DNA of 64,000 bases from Hyphococcus lacteus (GCF_041058985.1 NZ_JBEHZE010000001.1:434001-498000), one strand, 5' to 3'. Positions 1 to 8,134 are shown, numbered from the stretch's first letter. Translations and numbers: made by a program. Notes: generated by a model not told the origin, from the letters alone.

Positions 1-997
1 ACAAGGTTTTATCATGGGCAATCGGCCAAAATTGGTGCGTAAACCAAATACCTTCAGAAACATGCAAAAGCACACTTGGAAACAAGACACTCAATTCAAA
101 ACCCCAATCTTCGTCACGATTTGGGTTTAGCGTTGGCGGCAATGTCGATGCCCCGCCCACGGCGGCCAAAGACCCGCGCGAACGTTCGTTCGCAAGATCA
201 CCGATTGGCGTCTGCGGAAGATTCTCGACCTGTAACCTCACAGAACAGGTTCGGTGTGCACCAAATAATTCTACGTCCTCGATCGCGCCCTCAAAGACGT
301 TAGGAAACGAACCGGCATGAATGGTATCTACATGATACGCCTCTGCGAATGCATCCGAAGCCACCTTCCAGTTGCAGTCCAATGTGGTGTGATAGGTAAA
401 TCCATGATCACAAGTGTCATAGTCAAATCCGCCAAAGTGATCCGCATACCCACCAAGAAATTCATTGAGCGGCTTTACAGGATTAGGATCAACGTTCACG
501 AAAATGAAACCAGCCCAAGTATCACAGTGAACTTCGGTTAGGCCGTTATCTTTTTTATCAAAACAACTATAAAAGCGGTCTTCTTGCGGTACGCTTACCA
601 AACCGCCTTTTGCGTCATACACCCACCCATGAAAACGACAGGTAACCACACCGGCACGGTTTTTCCCGTAGGTTTCTTGGCCCTTTTCGGTAACCACAGT
701 ATTGCCGCGGTGCGAACATGCATTATGGAATGCGCGGATTACATTGTCTTTACCGCGCATAATAATAATCGACGTATCGGCGGCATCAATTCGCCTGACT
801 TTATAGCTACCCGGCGACGGAACTTCACGTTCTAAAGCGACATAGAGCCACTCTTTTTTGAAGATTTTCGCCTTTTCCTTCTCATAGTATTCTGGATCAA
901 TATAAGGAGAAACAGGCAGCGGCTCCTGACCTAATTCAGGATATTTACGTGCCCAGCGCCCTGGATCTTTCTCTGTCGAGCTCGTCTGTACAGCCAC
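1..997 (-). CDS. Rieske-type aromatic ring-hydroxylating oxygenase, alpha subunit (3' end outside window)
   Basis: Reading the minus strand from a GTG at 997 gives 332 residues with no stop before the window edge, so the C-terminus is missing. The Rieske [2Fe-2S] ligands are visible as C94-x-H96 (CSHRG) and C120-xx-H123 (CRFHGW). A later DAFAEAYHVDTIH stretch fits the aspartate-bridged His-His mononuclear iron site of the catalytic domain. Enzymes of this family use an external ferredoxin/reductase and O2 to hydroxylate or demethylate aromatic, steroid or quaternary-amine substrates; the substrate cannot be read here. A strong GGGAGGAG lies 7 nt before the GTG. The gene is 175 bp downstream of the amidase on the same strand, with an AraC regulator beyond, which suggests one catabolic unit. 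No reductase or ferredoxin is visible. Confidence 0.9.
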   Translation of the reverse strand, partial: MAVQTSSTEKDPGRWARKYPELGQEPLPVSPYIDPEYYEKEKAKIFKKEWLYVALEREVPSPGSYKVRRIDAADTSIIIMRGKDNVIRAFHNACSHRGNTVVTEKGQETYGKNRAGVVTCRFHGWVYDAKGGLVSVPQEDRFYSCFDKKDNGLTEVHCDTWAGFIFVNVDPNPVKPLNEFLGGYADHFGGFDYDTCDHGFTYHTTLDCNWKVASDAFAEAYHVDTIHAGSFPNVFEGAIEDVELFGAHRTCSVRLQVENLPQTPIGDLANERSRGSLAAVGGASTLPPTLNPNRDEDWGFELSVLFPSVLLHVSEGIWFTHQFWPIAHDKTL

Positions 998-1172
998 TTT
1001 ATAACTCCTCCCGGCATATCGCCGCGTATAAGGTTTGGGTGGGGTCGTTTAGACCCCTTCCCGACTTCAATCATTACGCTTTCAAACGTAGAAATATTTT
1101 GCCGGGGCACCCGATAGCGCGCTATCCCGATCCCGCAGAGTGCTAGAAGCGCTCCGCATGATTAGTAAAACC

Positions 1173-2471
1173 CTAGCCGTACTGCGCCTCAATCAGGTGC
1201 AGGATACCCATCTTTTTCAAAATGGAGCGCGGACATAAAAACGTAACGCGCACTACGCCGGGCAAGCGGCTGATTTCAATAGAGCCCGCGATCGTGGCGC
1301 GGTTCAGAATTTCGTCATATGGCAGACCGGTCGTGCTGGCCGCGCGTCTAAGGCCGTTCTCAGTGGCATCATTCAGATTAGCACCCGAACCAATAAAGGT
1401 AATTGGCGCATTATCTTCGATTTCATGTTGGCCATATTTTTTACCAAGCGCCTGAACCGCACTTCGATCAGCAGCGCTCATGGGTTTTGCGAGGAATGGC
1501 AGATCATCAAGGCGTTGCAATAGGATTGGGCCGTCGATCTCTAAGCCTTTGATCACATCGACTTTCAATTCGACTTCGCCAGACACATCCGTCGCGTGCC
1601 CCGCGATCTCGCCATTCCCTTGCTGGGCATGCATGTCGCCCATGTAGACGCCAGCGCCCGCTACTTTTACGGGACAAATTAAAATAGCACCCTCGCGAAC
1701 CGAGTTCGTATCCATGTGGCCATCGGTTTTATGCTGCTCAAGTTCCGCTTGCGTAAAACTATACCCATGCGGAGCATCAATAAGAAACGATCCGAAGTCA
1801 CCAGCATTATGCGAGTCCGGCAGATCACGAGACGGGATCGTACCGATATTGCCAAGAAATGGTTGCACCTTTGCGGCAAGGCCAGCGATATCAGCTCGTG
1901 CAAGCGCAAGGATCGAGTGCTGATCGGAATGCTCAGGAATGGATGCATTAACCTCCGCATCAGCGGCGATTTTCTCTGCCGCTTGCTTATTCACGGTCAA
2001 TGAAACTTGATTTTTCTCGTCCAGAACAATGACGTATCCATTGCTGAAACGAAACGCATTCACCTCTGCATTGCAGACATCACAATGTACCGCATCATCG
2101 CCAATGCCTTCGATATGGCTTGCCGGTGCCGTAGTGCCGCATTCAGGGCACAGCTTTGCAACAAAAGGGTCACCGATATAACGACCGTCAACAAATTCCA
2201 TAACCCCAGACGAGGTCGCCAGCGATGTTACACGAACTCTATTGAGGTGTATCGCAACAGCATCACCAATCTCAGCACCGTCGATCATGACGGGTTTCGT
2301 GACCTCGTGGCCACCTTGAAATTTCGGTGTGATCATCGGCCCCCAACACCCGGGTGGCGTCCCCGACCGTATCAGGCCCCCATCTTTAATCGTCGCGGCT
2401 GGGGCGATTCCTGGCCCAACAATCCCTCCGCTATAGTCGAAAACACCTATTTCATCGCGTATTTCGGCCAT
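1173..2471 (-). CDS. Acetamidase/formamidase family amidohydrolase (FmdA/AmdA)
   Basis: This 432-residue protein belongs to the FmdA/AmdA family, which hydrolyses short amides such as formamide or acetamide to the acid and ammonia. The family hallmark GDMHAQQGNGE lies in the second half, preceded by the ITPKFQGGHE block near residue 47. An insert carries two Cys pairs, C108-xx-C111 and C130-xx-C133, which look like a small zinc ribbon. The ATG at 2471 is chosen because GAGGAG sits 6 nt upstream; an in-frame ATG 33 nt earlier lacks such a site. It shares strand with the Rieske oxygenase downstream, so it may release or use an amide in the same pathway. The true substrate is not deducible. Confidence 0.88.
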   Translation of the reverse strand: MAEIRDEIGVFDYSGGIVGPGIAPAATIKDGGLIRSGTPPGCWGPMITPKFQGGHEVTKPVMIDGAEIGDAVAIHLNRVRVTSLATSSGVMEFVDGRYIGDPFVAKLCPECGTTAPASHIEGIGDDAVHCDVCNAEVNAFRFSNGYVIVLDEKNQVSLTVNKQAAEKIAADAEVNASIPEHSDQHSILALARADIAGLAAKVQPFLGNIGTIPSRDLPDSHNAGDFGSFLIDAPHGYSFTQAELEQHKTDGHMDTNSVREGAILICPVKVAGAGVYMGDMHAQQGNGEIAGHATDVSGEVELKVDVIKGLEIDGPILLQRLDDLPFLAKPMSAADRSAVQALGKKYGQHEIEDNAPITFIGSGANLNDATENGLRRAASTTGLPYDEILNRATIAGSIEISRLPGVVRVTFLCPRSILKKMGILHLIEAQYG

Positions 2472-2634
2472 GGGTAGCTCCTCGTAACAATTACGTTTTA
2501 GCATTCGCCCATGGAGTAATTAGCCAAAGCCTAGCCCGCGATCACGAGTGAGTCGCGATGGCGGGACAGCCTATAACGCGCTTACGGCGTTCGATAAGGT
2601 TTGGGCAAGTCTGGGCTGACATGCTTCACTAAAG

Positions 2635-2880
2635 CTACAGCCTATATAATCCCGTTAGTTCGGGAAAACCGCATTTCCGCAGGCAATAGCCAATCAGCGA
2701 AGCAAACGCCTCAGCATCAGCCACACGGCCGATAGGGTTGTAAGGAACGGTGACTTCATCGGCGTGTGCCCTATTGGTTGCGCTTACGCATGATCGCCGC
2801 GCCGATCGAAGTAGCTCCACCCGTAATGATAGCCACTGTATTTTCTCGGATATATTCTTGTAGATTGTACTCGTTTAAAT
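2635..2880 (-). pseudogene. Remnant of a short-chain dehydrogenase/reductase
   Basis: Two minus-strand fragments in different frames together look like the two ends of an SDR. The first encodes VAIITGGATSIGAAI, matching the N-terminal TGxxxGIG cofactor loop, and runs into a stop near 2771. The second, frame-shifted, encodes IGRVADAEAFASLIGYCLR followed by FPELTG, resembling the C-terminal part where SDRs have IGR...A.L..FL...TG. About 150 residues that would hold the Ser-Tyr-Lys active site are missing. The region is therefore read as a gene with a large internal deletion and frameshift. It is short, so convergent resemblance cannot be fully excluded. Confidence 0.5.
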
Positions 2881-3333
2881 GGCATTCGAAATATCGCTGA
2901 ACCTGCTCGCCATTCGGGACAACCACCCGCCATAGGAAAATCGGATAACGCATAGGTCGAATGCGGATTCTGCGTCGTTAACCCCGGACATCGCCGTATC
3001 GCAGCCAAATGTTCTACTTTTAAGCCAAATAATTGAGCCTGATCTCAGATCGGCGGTCATACACTTAAGCGCGATTCATCACAGACCTTTACACCACACA
3101 AGTGCGACTTTTCGGGAATCACTTAAGCTCGCTACAAGTAACAAGCACCAACTTAACTTACTAAACTTTGTCAGCATCAAGACTCTACTGACCTCTTTCA
3201 CCGTCGCTTTATGCTTAATGGCGCCGACTCAAATAAATGAAAGAGAACATGCCTCCTCACAACGTACTCAACTGGAAATCTTGATTATTGCAAAAATATG
3301 ACTGATAATACCGTGGGTTAAGGAGGTAGTGTT
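2881..3333. other. Non-coding spacer upstream of the AraC-family gene
   Basis: No convincing gene is seen between the SDR remnant and the AraC-family start. Short minus-strand frames exist but have no recognisable motif and overlap one another. The stretch is visibly A/T-richer than the core genes. It ends with AGGAGG at 3321-3326, the ribosome-binding site of the next gene. Promoter and operator sites are probably here but none is recognised. Confidence 0.4.
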
Positions 3334-4362
3334 ATGAAAATGACGGACGCCAATGCGGTTGCAGGTGATACTCACCAACGCGACTTACCTCTTCACCGCT
3401 TCAATAAGCTGTGTACAGAAGATATAGATGAAATCCATGCTCATATGAGCAGTGTGTTCTGTGAGCATAGCCTGACACTTACTGGGGGCGTGCCACCCAT
3501 TGCGTTTCGACACAACAGTAAAACACTCGCCAATATAACATTTAACGCCACTGATTATGGTAACCCATATGGCTGCGTTAACATAAAAATTCCGCCTTCT
3601 GGTGGCATCTATCTTTTACAATTCACCTTGGCGGGATCCGCCGAAATTGTTCAAAATGGTAAACGCTTTGTTTTAGGTCCCCGCCAGTTTTGTGTCATTG
3701 GGCCTGATGACGAAATGAGCCAAACTTTAGATCATGGCTACAAGCACTTCACCGTGAAAGTATCTAAGCACAGCTTAGAGGCCGCTTTGTTTCAGGAAAT
3801 TGGACTTGTACGACCTGCGTTAAAATTTGCCCCTGGCCCGATTGAAATGAAAGGTGAAGCCCGATGCCTTTCCAACCTTATACAGACCATATGCGCTGAT
3901 GTGGATGAGGACCTTGACGCCTACGGCCACGAACGATCATGCAATGCGGTCGAACACGCGATAAAACATTTAATCTTCGCCGCCGCCCCACATAATCATT
4001 CAGACCTATATATCGGTAACAAGTCACCTGCGGCACCCTATTACGTTCGCAAAGTCGAGGAATTTATTCGCGCCAATGCCACCACGACAATAAGTCTACA
4101 AGATATGACGGCAATTTCTGGCGTTAGCGCACGGTCGCTTCATACAGGCTTTCAGCAGTTCCGAAACACGACGCCTATGCGCTATCTTAAAGAATATCGC
4201 TTACAGCTATCGCGAAAACGTCTGAAAGAAGCAACAGACAGAAACGAGTCAGTCACCGATGTTGCTATGGCTTGTGGTTTCACACATTTGAGCAAGTTCG
4301 CACGCGACTACAATGAACTGTTTGGTGAACTTCCATCTCAAACTCTTAAAAAATATCAGTAA
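3334..4362 (+). CDS. AraC/XylS-family transcriptional regulator
   Basis: This 342-residue regulator has an N-terminal sensor-like half of the AraC-binding-like type (about 1-225) and a C-terminal AraC DNA-binding domain (about 235-338) with two helix-turn-helix units. The first spans SLQDMTAISGVSARSLHTGF. The second contains VTDVAMACGFTHLSKFARDY, close to the family signature. AGGAGG lies 7 nt before the ATG; a second ATG two codons on is an alternative. Relatives usually activate nearby catabolic operons when an aromatic compound is bound. The closest candidate targets are the amidase and Rieske oxygenase genes, transcribed divergently across the SDR remnant. That link is inference from position. 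Confidence 0.88.
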   Translation: MKMTDANAVAGDTHQRDLPLHRFNKLCTEDIDEIHAHMSSVFCEHSLTLTGGVPPIAFRHNSKTLANITFNATDYGNPYGCVNIKIPPSGGIYLLQFTLAGSAEIVQNGKRFVLGPRQFCVIGPDDEMSQTLDHGYKHFTVKVSKHSLEAALFQEIGLVRPALKFAPGPIEMKGEARCLSNLIQTICADVDEDLDAYGHERSCNAVEHAIKHLIFAAAPHNHSDLYIGNKSPAAPYYVRKVEEFIRANATTTISLQDMTAISGVSARSLHTGFQQFRNTTPMRYLKEYRLQLSRKRLKEATDRNESVTDVAMACGFTHLSKFARDYNELFGELPSQTLKKYQ

Positions 4363-4379
4363 ATAGTCAGTGCACCTGA

Positions 4380-4721
4380 TGCTTTAAGACCCCTCACTCA
4401 AACATTGCAAAGTGGTACCAAAGCATGTTGGGATTTGAGCTGGTTTACCATGCTGACGAGGCAGGGTGGTCCGAGATGCAGACAAACACGCCCGGCGTTG
4501 TGATCGGTTTTGGGGAACATACCAAACCCGTGCCGGGCAACTGTGTTCCGGTTTTTGGGATCGCCGATTTGGATAGCGCGCGGCAAAAACTGGAACAGGC
4601 CGAAGTCAAGTTCGATGGCGACACCGACGTCGTCGAAGGCATGGTCAAAACCGCGACATTTTACGACCCAGACGGTAATGCGCTGATGCTTGCCGAAGAC
4701 TTGACCGGTGGGGCCGCATAA
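4380..4721 (+). pseudogene. 5'-truncated VOC (glyoxalase/bleomycin-resistance fold) gene
   Basis: The frame ending at 4721 reads AKWYQSMLGFELVYH and later TFYDPDGNALMLAED, the standard beginning and end of a VOC domain. The open frame extends upstream of the only ATG (4425) to 4380, and residues coded before that ATG (SNIAKWYQS) are already part of the domain. The first beta strand and a proper start are therefore missing. No ribosome-binding site is seen. It lies 18 bp after the AraC gene and its end abuts the decayed repeat at 4725, so a rearrangement probably cut it. A shortened protein from 4425 (98 residues) could still be made but would lack part of the fold. Confidence 0.6.
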
Positions 4722-4724
4722 CGC

Positions 4725-4953
4725 CTTTAAAACGTTGCCTGTCGAGGGCGCGGAATATTTTGAACCGCACCTCCCGGTTAAATCTTTTGTCGGTTTTTTC
4801 CCAGCCCTTTTGTAGGCAAACCAACTCGATCTAATCGCGCAATGCCAAGCCTTCTAAATGCTCCCTTAGTTCGCAGACAATGTTCCATGGTCTCGAAGGC
4901 GAGCGAGAACATTCTGTGCTCTTTGATTAGGGAGCTGGCGACGATTTCCATGT
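4725..4953 (-). pseudogene. Decayed second copy of the hypothetical gene at 8135-8563
   Basis: The DNA at 4725-4820 closely follows 8190-8290: both read CGCCTTTAA, then CTGTCGAG, then TCCCGGTTAAATCT, TTGTCGGTTTT and CCCAGCCCTTTTG. A second stretch, about 4876-4953, matches 8470-8562, the start of the intact gene, including its cat start triplet (TTTCCAT). The middle, about 170 bp in the intact copy, is shortened and unrecognisable, and no open frame survives. The copy lies in the same orientation as the intact gene and is followed by the same TTGCTAC...CCGTTAAATAG sequence. It is best explained as one half of a segment duplication. Confidence 0.65.
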
Positions 4954-5004
4954 TCGGAATATTGTCTAGACCAGCAATATCAGAAACGCGAAATTTTCCT
5001 GCTC

Positions 5005-5044
5005 TTGCTACCTTGTCCCGTTAAATAGCGGCCTTATGTAGCAA
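5005..5044. repeat. Left flank repeat shared with 8617-8640, with hairpin ends
   Basis: TTGCTAC-N6-CCGTTAAATAG at 5005-5028 is a direct repeat of 8617-8640 (TTGCTACATAAGGCCG then TTAAATAG), differing mainly in the 6 central bases. It continues into CGGCCTTATGTAGCAA (5029-5044), which is the exact reverse complement of the 16 bases at 8617-8632. The left copy is therefore bracketed by TTGCTAC and GTAGCAA and could form a hairpin. The right copy ends 5 bp before the 3' end of the tRNA-Ser gene. The pair marks the edges of the accessory segment. Confidence 0.55.
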
Positions 5045-5105
5045 ACGCACCAAGCGCTCTCAGGCATGGGGGCGCTAGGTGAAGGGGCTGGTGTTAGCGC
5101 TAGTG

Positions 5106-5969
5106 TTATGGACGGTGTTTCAGGTCGGGTTGATGTTCTCGAATAGTTTCCGGTCGAGTCCAGATGCGCTCCAAATCTACAGTGGAATGATCATCAAGGC
5201 TGGCAAGCCTAGCCTGAATGAATGTTTCTTGATGATGTTCAAGCCCGAAAGAATCTACCCAAGCCATCTTGGCTGTAACCAAAAAGCTTGCGTATTGGTC
5301 GGAGCGTTCTTTTTTAAGCTTATCCATAAGGAATTTGCTATATGTTCCATGCCCATTAGTCACAAAATCATCGCTCGGGAAAAGGTCAGTAATCGAAAAC
5401 CCTATTGTGCTGAAATAAGGCTCGTAACCTTCGCTCAAGATAAAATCGATTCCCCTATATTCCCATCCAAAGTTCACAGTAAATTTGTGAATTGGCGTCT
5501 GCCCCCTACACCGAACCTTGTACCGAAAAAAAAATATCCCTTTATCAAGCGTTACGGCTACTGGAATGAATTGAATATATCCGCGCGTTTGCGCCTCACC
5601 AATCCGCCGGGTTTCGCGCGTTACGGCGACCGTTTCACGCCAAGTCGAATAGAGCAGAACCACCCCAGCCAGAGTAGCAAAAAACATCAACATCGCCCAG
5701 AACGCCATGTCTTTTTGGGCGCGCAAATCCTTTTCCGCGCGATACTCATCCCTCTTGGATTTATCATCGCCGTTGGCGGCGCTTGGATTGCTAGCCACAA
5801 GATCGAAAGCCCTGGGGAGCGTCTTGCAATGACGCAGATCGCCGCGCTCACAGGCTTCGTATGTCTCGGTTGGGGAGCCTACTATTTTGTGTAGAGCATA
5901 ATCTGCAATCAAAACGCCAAGAAATACGCTGAGGAGGACTAGAAGTCCGATACCCGCAGGCTCTCGCAA
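5106..5969 (-). CDS. Hypothetical membrane protein
   Basis: This 287-residue protein has two hydrophobic segments: residues about 6-26 (GIGLLVLLSVFLGVLIADY) and about 88-108 (AFWAMLMFFATLAGVVLLY). A charged stretch WRETVAVTRETRRIGEAQTR follows, and then a soluble C-terminal half of about 160 residues. No catalytic motif is recognised and no function is assigned. It overlaps the end of the DUF6471-like gene by 31 bp on the same strand, which suggests co-transcription from the divergent promoter at about 6170-6270. It may be a passenger gene of the IS1595-type element. The long opposite-strand frame here was rejected in favour of this one because of its membrane topology and coupling. Confidence 0.7.
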   Translation of the reverse strand: MREPAGIGLLVLLSVFLGVLIADYALHKIVGSPTETYEACERGDLRHCKTLPRAFDLVASNPSAANGDDKSKRDEYRAEKDLRAQKDMAFWAMLMFFATLAGVVLLYSTWRETVAVTRETRRIGEAQTRGYIQFIPVAVTLDKGIFFFRYKVRCRGQTPIHKFTVNFGWEYRGIDFILSEGYEPYFSTIGFSITDLFPSDDFVTNGHGTYSKFLMDKLKKERSDQYASFLVTAKMAWVDSFGLEHHQETFIQARLASLDDHSTVDLERIWTRPETIREHQPDLKHRP

Positions 5970-6166
5970 CCTATTGCGCTTAGACTTTGTAATAAAAACA
6001 CCGCTGAGAATTTGCCCCTAGAGAGCTTATTCTTGATGTTTGCTTCCTTTTCTTCAACTCCTATTTCAGCCAGTTTTTCGACTAGCTGGCTATAGGTAAT
6101 GCCTTTTCGTTTTAACTCAGCTTTTAGGAGGTTGCTGACCCTGTTTTCCCAGTCTGTTTCGCTCAT
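5939..6166 (-). CDS. DUF6471-like small regulatory protein
   Basis: The 75-residue protein starting at the ATG at 6166 (SETDWENRVSNLLKAELKR) matches the short DUF6471 pattern as remembered: a helical region with LLKAELKRKGITYSQLVEKL, then EANIKNKLSRGKFSAVFLLQ. It reads like a compact helix-turn-helix protein, with SYxQLxEKL as the first helix and NIKNKLSRG as a recognition-like helix. A longer frame opens upstream to 6328, but it would overlap the transposase start and its extra residues look non-coding. It is divergent from the transposase across a spacer with repeated GTACC-type sites, so it could repress both. DNA binding is inferred. Confidence 0.65.
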   Translation of the reverse strand: MSETDWENRVSNLLKAELKRKGITYSQLVEKLAEIGVEEKEANIKNKLSRGKFSAVFLLQSLSAIGCESLRVSDF

Positions 6167-6167
6167 A

Positions 6168-6272
6168 TAGGTACCATTTATGTTACTTTTTTTATCATAA
6201 ACGGTACCAAGGGTATTGTAAACAGTACTATTAGGTACTATATACGATGCATAAGGCATCGGAAACAGTACC
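6168..6272. promoter_or_regulatory. Divergent promoter region with three phased AAACRGTACY repeats
   Basis: Three direct repeats lie between the DUF6471-like gene and the transposase: AAACGGTACC (6199-6208), AAACAGTACT (6220-6229) and AAACAGTACC (6263-6272). Start-to-start spacings are 21 and 43 bp, about two and four helical turns, so all face the same side of the DNA. Related GTAC cores appear at 6169-6176 and 6232-6240. The last repeat ends on the base before the transposase ATG. This is the layout of an operator array; the binding protein is unknown, and the adjacent DUF6471-like protein is the obvious candidate. Confidence 0.5.
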
Positions 6273-7226
6273 ATGACACAACATTTTTTACTTTCAGCCG
6301 CTTCTCGCACCCTCAAGCTCAAGGACATCTACAAAGCTGGGGAAGAAGCCGCTTACCGTAAATTCTGCGAAATCCGCTGGCCAGAAACAGAAGGCGACGC
6401 CATTTGCCCACGTTGCGGCTGTGTTGAAACTTACGACATCTCCACCCGTCGCAAGTTCAAATGCAAAGCGTGCTCGCACCAGTTCTCTGTTACTTCTGGC
6501 ACCATCTTTGCCAGCCGTAAAATGGAGTTCACCGACCTATTGGCCGCGATTTGCATCGTTGCGAACGCCGCGAAGGGTGTTTCATCGGTCCAGTTGAGCC
6601 GTGACCTTGGCGTTCAATACAAGACCGCTTTCGTTCTCGCGCATAAGATCCGCGAAGCGCTTTCAGACGAAACCGAAAACACCAAGCTAACCGGCACCGT
6701 TGAAATCGACGGTTGCTATGTCGGCGGTCATATCCGCCCTGCTAACCAAGAGATTAACCGCGTGGATCGTCGCCTTGCACGCTACCAAACTGGCAAACGC
6801 CGCGTTGTGATTGCGTTGCGTCAGCGCTCAGGCCGCACCCTGACCTTCATTCGGAAGTCGGAAGCGGAAGGCGTCGAGATTGCCCGCAACCGCGTTGCAA
6901 ACGGCGCTGAAATCCACGCTGACGAGGCATCACACTGGGATACGCTAAACGCCTTTTTCCCAGTTAATCGCATCAATCACAGCGAAGCCTATAGCGCGAA
7001 CGGTATCTGCACGAACCAAGTTGAAAGCTATTTCTCACGCCTTCGCCGCATGGTTGGTGGTCAGCACCATCACGTTTCGCCTAAATACCTTCACCAGTAC
7101 GCGGCGCACGCTGCATGGCTGGAAGATCACCGCCGTAAGCCAAACGGCACTCTAGCGGACCGCCTTGCAGCAAATGCAATGGCCGCGCCTGTTAGTCGGA
7201 ATTGGAAAGGGTATTGGCAGAGGTAA
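6273..7226 (+). CDS. IS1595-family (ISXO2-like) transposase
   Basis: This 317-residue transposase begins with a zinc ribbon at about residues 45-68 (CPRCG...FKCKACSHQFSVT), followed by the family phrase SGTIFASRKMEF. A catalytic ISXO2-like core follows, with EIDGCYVGG at about 146-154, HADEASHWD in the middle, and NQVESYFSRLRR near the end; these carry the acidic and Asn/His residues of the active site. The length is normal and the frame intact, so it could be active. The ATG at 6273 directly follows an operator-like repeat and has no strong ribosome-binding site. It is divergent from the DUF6471-like and membrane-protein genes. Confidence 0.92.
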   Translation: MTQHFLLSAASRTLKLKDIYKAGEEAAYRKFCEIRWPETEGDAICPRCGCVETYDISTRRKFKCKACSHQFSVTSGTIFASRKMEFTDLLAAICIVANAAKGVSSVQLSRDLGVQYKTAFVLAHKIREALSDETENTKLTGTVEIDGCYVGGHIRPANQEINRVDRRLARYQTGKRRVVIALRQRSGRTLTFIRKSEAEGVEIARNRVANGAEIHADEASHWDTLNAFFPVNRINHSEAYSANGICTNQVESYFSRLRRMVGGQHHHVSPKYLHQYAAHAAWLEDHRRKPNGTLADRLAANAMAAPVSRNWKGYWQR

Positions 7227-7318
7227 TGCTATAAACATGTTGACAGCAGGTACGCCAATGGCGTATACAAAGTCTTAATAAATAATTCTGATTATAACAC
7301 TAACCCGGGGGATTGCCG

Positions 7319-7735
7319 GTGTTCGAGGTTTTGAGACCCATTCAGTTCGGAACATCGGTCTATCCGATTGAGGTTTGCGAGTTTGAGGAAGTAGCGGCGG
7401 CGCTGGACGCGGAGTTGAGCTTTGATGAAAGTAAAGAGCTGATCGACTACCTCGCATTCAACCCCGAAGCAGGTGAAATTATTCCAGAAACTCGCGGCGT
7501 TCGTAAAATTCGGTGGGGATATGGCGAAAAGGGGAACAGAAGGGCGCTTCGGCTTGTTTATTATTTTCATGATTTGAACATGCCGCTCTATGTGCTTGCA
7601 GTTTACAAACCGGGGGAAAGTATGAGGCTCACGAAGAATGAGAAAACCGATATTGCTCAAAAAGTCGCCGAGTTAGTAGAGATTCACGCGACAAAAAATT
7701 TAGAAAAAATCGAGCGGGTTGGGACGATTGCGTAG
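7319..7735 (+). CDS. RelE/HigB-type toxin
   Basis: The protein (138 residues from a GTG at 7319) contains the RelE-like core: LIDYLAFNPEAGEIIPETRG, then VRKIRWGYGEKGNRRALRLVYYF, then LYVLAVYKPGESMRLTKNE. The basic residues around RKIRW and the R-x-VYYF strand are where RelE-family ribosome-dependent mRNA endonucleases have their active face. GGGGGA lies 6 nt before the GTG; a TTG two codons earlier is an alternative. About 25 N-terminal residues precede the core, slightly longer than usual. The antitoxin gene follows 72 bp downstream, giving the toxin-first order of HigBA-like modules. The gene begins right after the putative IS border. Confidence 0.8.
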   Translation: MFEVLRPIQFGTSVYPIEVCEFEEVAAALDAELSFDESKELIDYLAFNPEAGEIIPETRGVRKIRWGYGEKGNRRALRLVYYFHDLNMPLYVLAVYKPGESMRLTKNEKTDIAQKVAELVEIHATKNLEKIERVGTIA

Positions 7736-7807
7736 TGTACGCACGCGTAAACTATTTTTTTCAAGTAAGCGATGTCGCAGAGGTGACGACTTCGTGTGAG
7801 GTGAACC

Positions 7808-8122
7808 ATGTCAGGACGTAGAATCATAAAGGGCTTGGATGAGGCCTTAGCCCATGCAAAAGGCGAAAGGTCTTCGTCACGAAGCCGTACAATAAGAGTT
7901 CCAGAGCAAGTAGACGTTAAGGCGATTAGAGAGCGCATGAATATGTCCCAGCGCGAGTTCGCACTTCTTTTTGGGTTCAGCCTAGCGAATATTCGTAACT
8001 GGGAGCAGGGTCGTCGATTCCCGGACGGTTCGGCGCGGGTGCTTCTCAAAGTTATAGACAGGTATCCAGAAGAGGTGGAGAATGCGCTCACTCCCAGTGA
8101 TAACCTTGCAATGTGCAATTAA
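7808..8122 (+). CDS. HigA/NadS-type XRE-family antitoxin
   Basis: This 104-residue protein has an N-terminal GLDEALAHAKGE stretch and a C-terminal Cro/C1-type helix-turn-helix. The latter contains IRERMNMSQREFALLFGFSL, then NIRNWEQGRRFPDG, the typical recognition-helix sequence of NadS/HigA antitoxins. It would bind the preceding RelE-like toxin and repress the operon. GAGGTGAACC precedes the ATG. The 72-bp gap from the toxin is longer than in most such pairs and could hold a separate antitoxin promoter, though none is clear. The pair lies inside the accessory segment ending at tRNA-Ser, where it would help keep the segment in place. Confidence 0.82.
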   Translation: MSGRRIIKGLDEALAHAKGERSSSRSRTIRVPEQVDVKAIRERMNMSQREFALLFGFSLANIRNWEQGRRFPDGSARVLLKVIDRYPEEVENALTPSDNLAMCN

Positions 8123-8134
8123 AAGGCCCGCATG

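Larger units (their letters stand above)
5085..7306. mobile_element. Putative IS1595-type element carrying two passenger genes
   Basis: The transposase at 6273-7226 is of the IS1595 (ISXO2-like) type. Candidate terminal inverted repeats are GGGCTGGTGTTAGCGC at 5085-5100 and, on the minus strand, GGGTTAGTGTTATAAT at 7306-7291; they share GGG-x-T-x-GTGTTA. These ends would enclose the transposase, a divergent DUF6471-like gene and a membrane-protein gene, giving 2.2 kb. IS1595 elements usually leave an 8-bp target duplication; none is seen next to these ends, so the borders are uncertain. The right border would fall directly before the ribosome-binding site of the toxin gene at 7319. Confidence 0.4.

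Noticed and set aside
2784..3060. Several overlapping minus-strand frames of 60-74 codons before the AraC gene
   Set aside because: Only the part matching SDR ends has family resemblance; the others lack motifs and ribosome-binding sites.
5079..5894. Plus-strand 271-codon frame opposite the membrane-protein gene
   Set aside because: The minus-strand frame has a sensible membrane topology and is coupled to the upstream gene; the plus frame has no motif.
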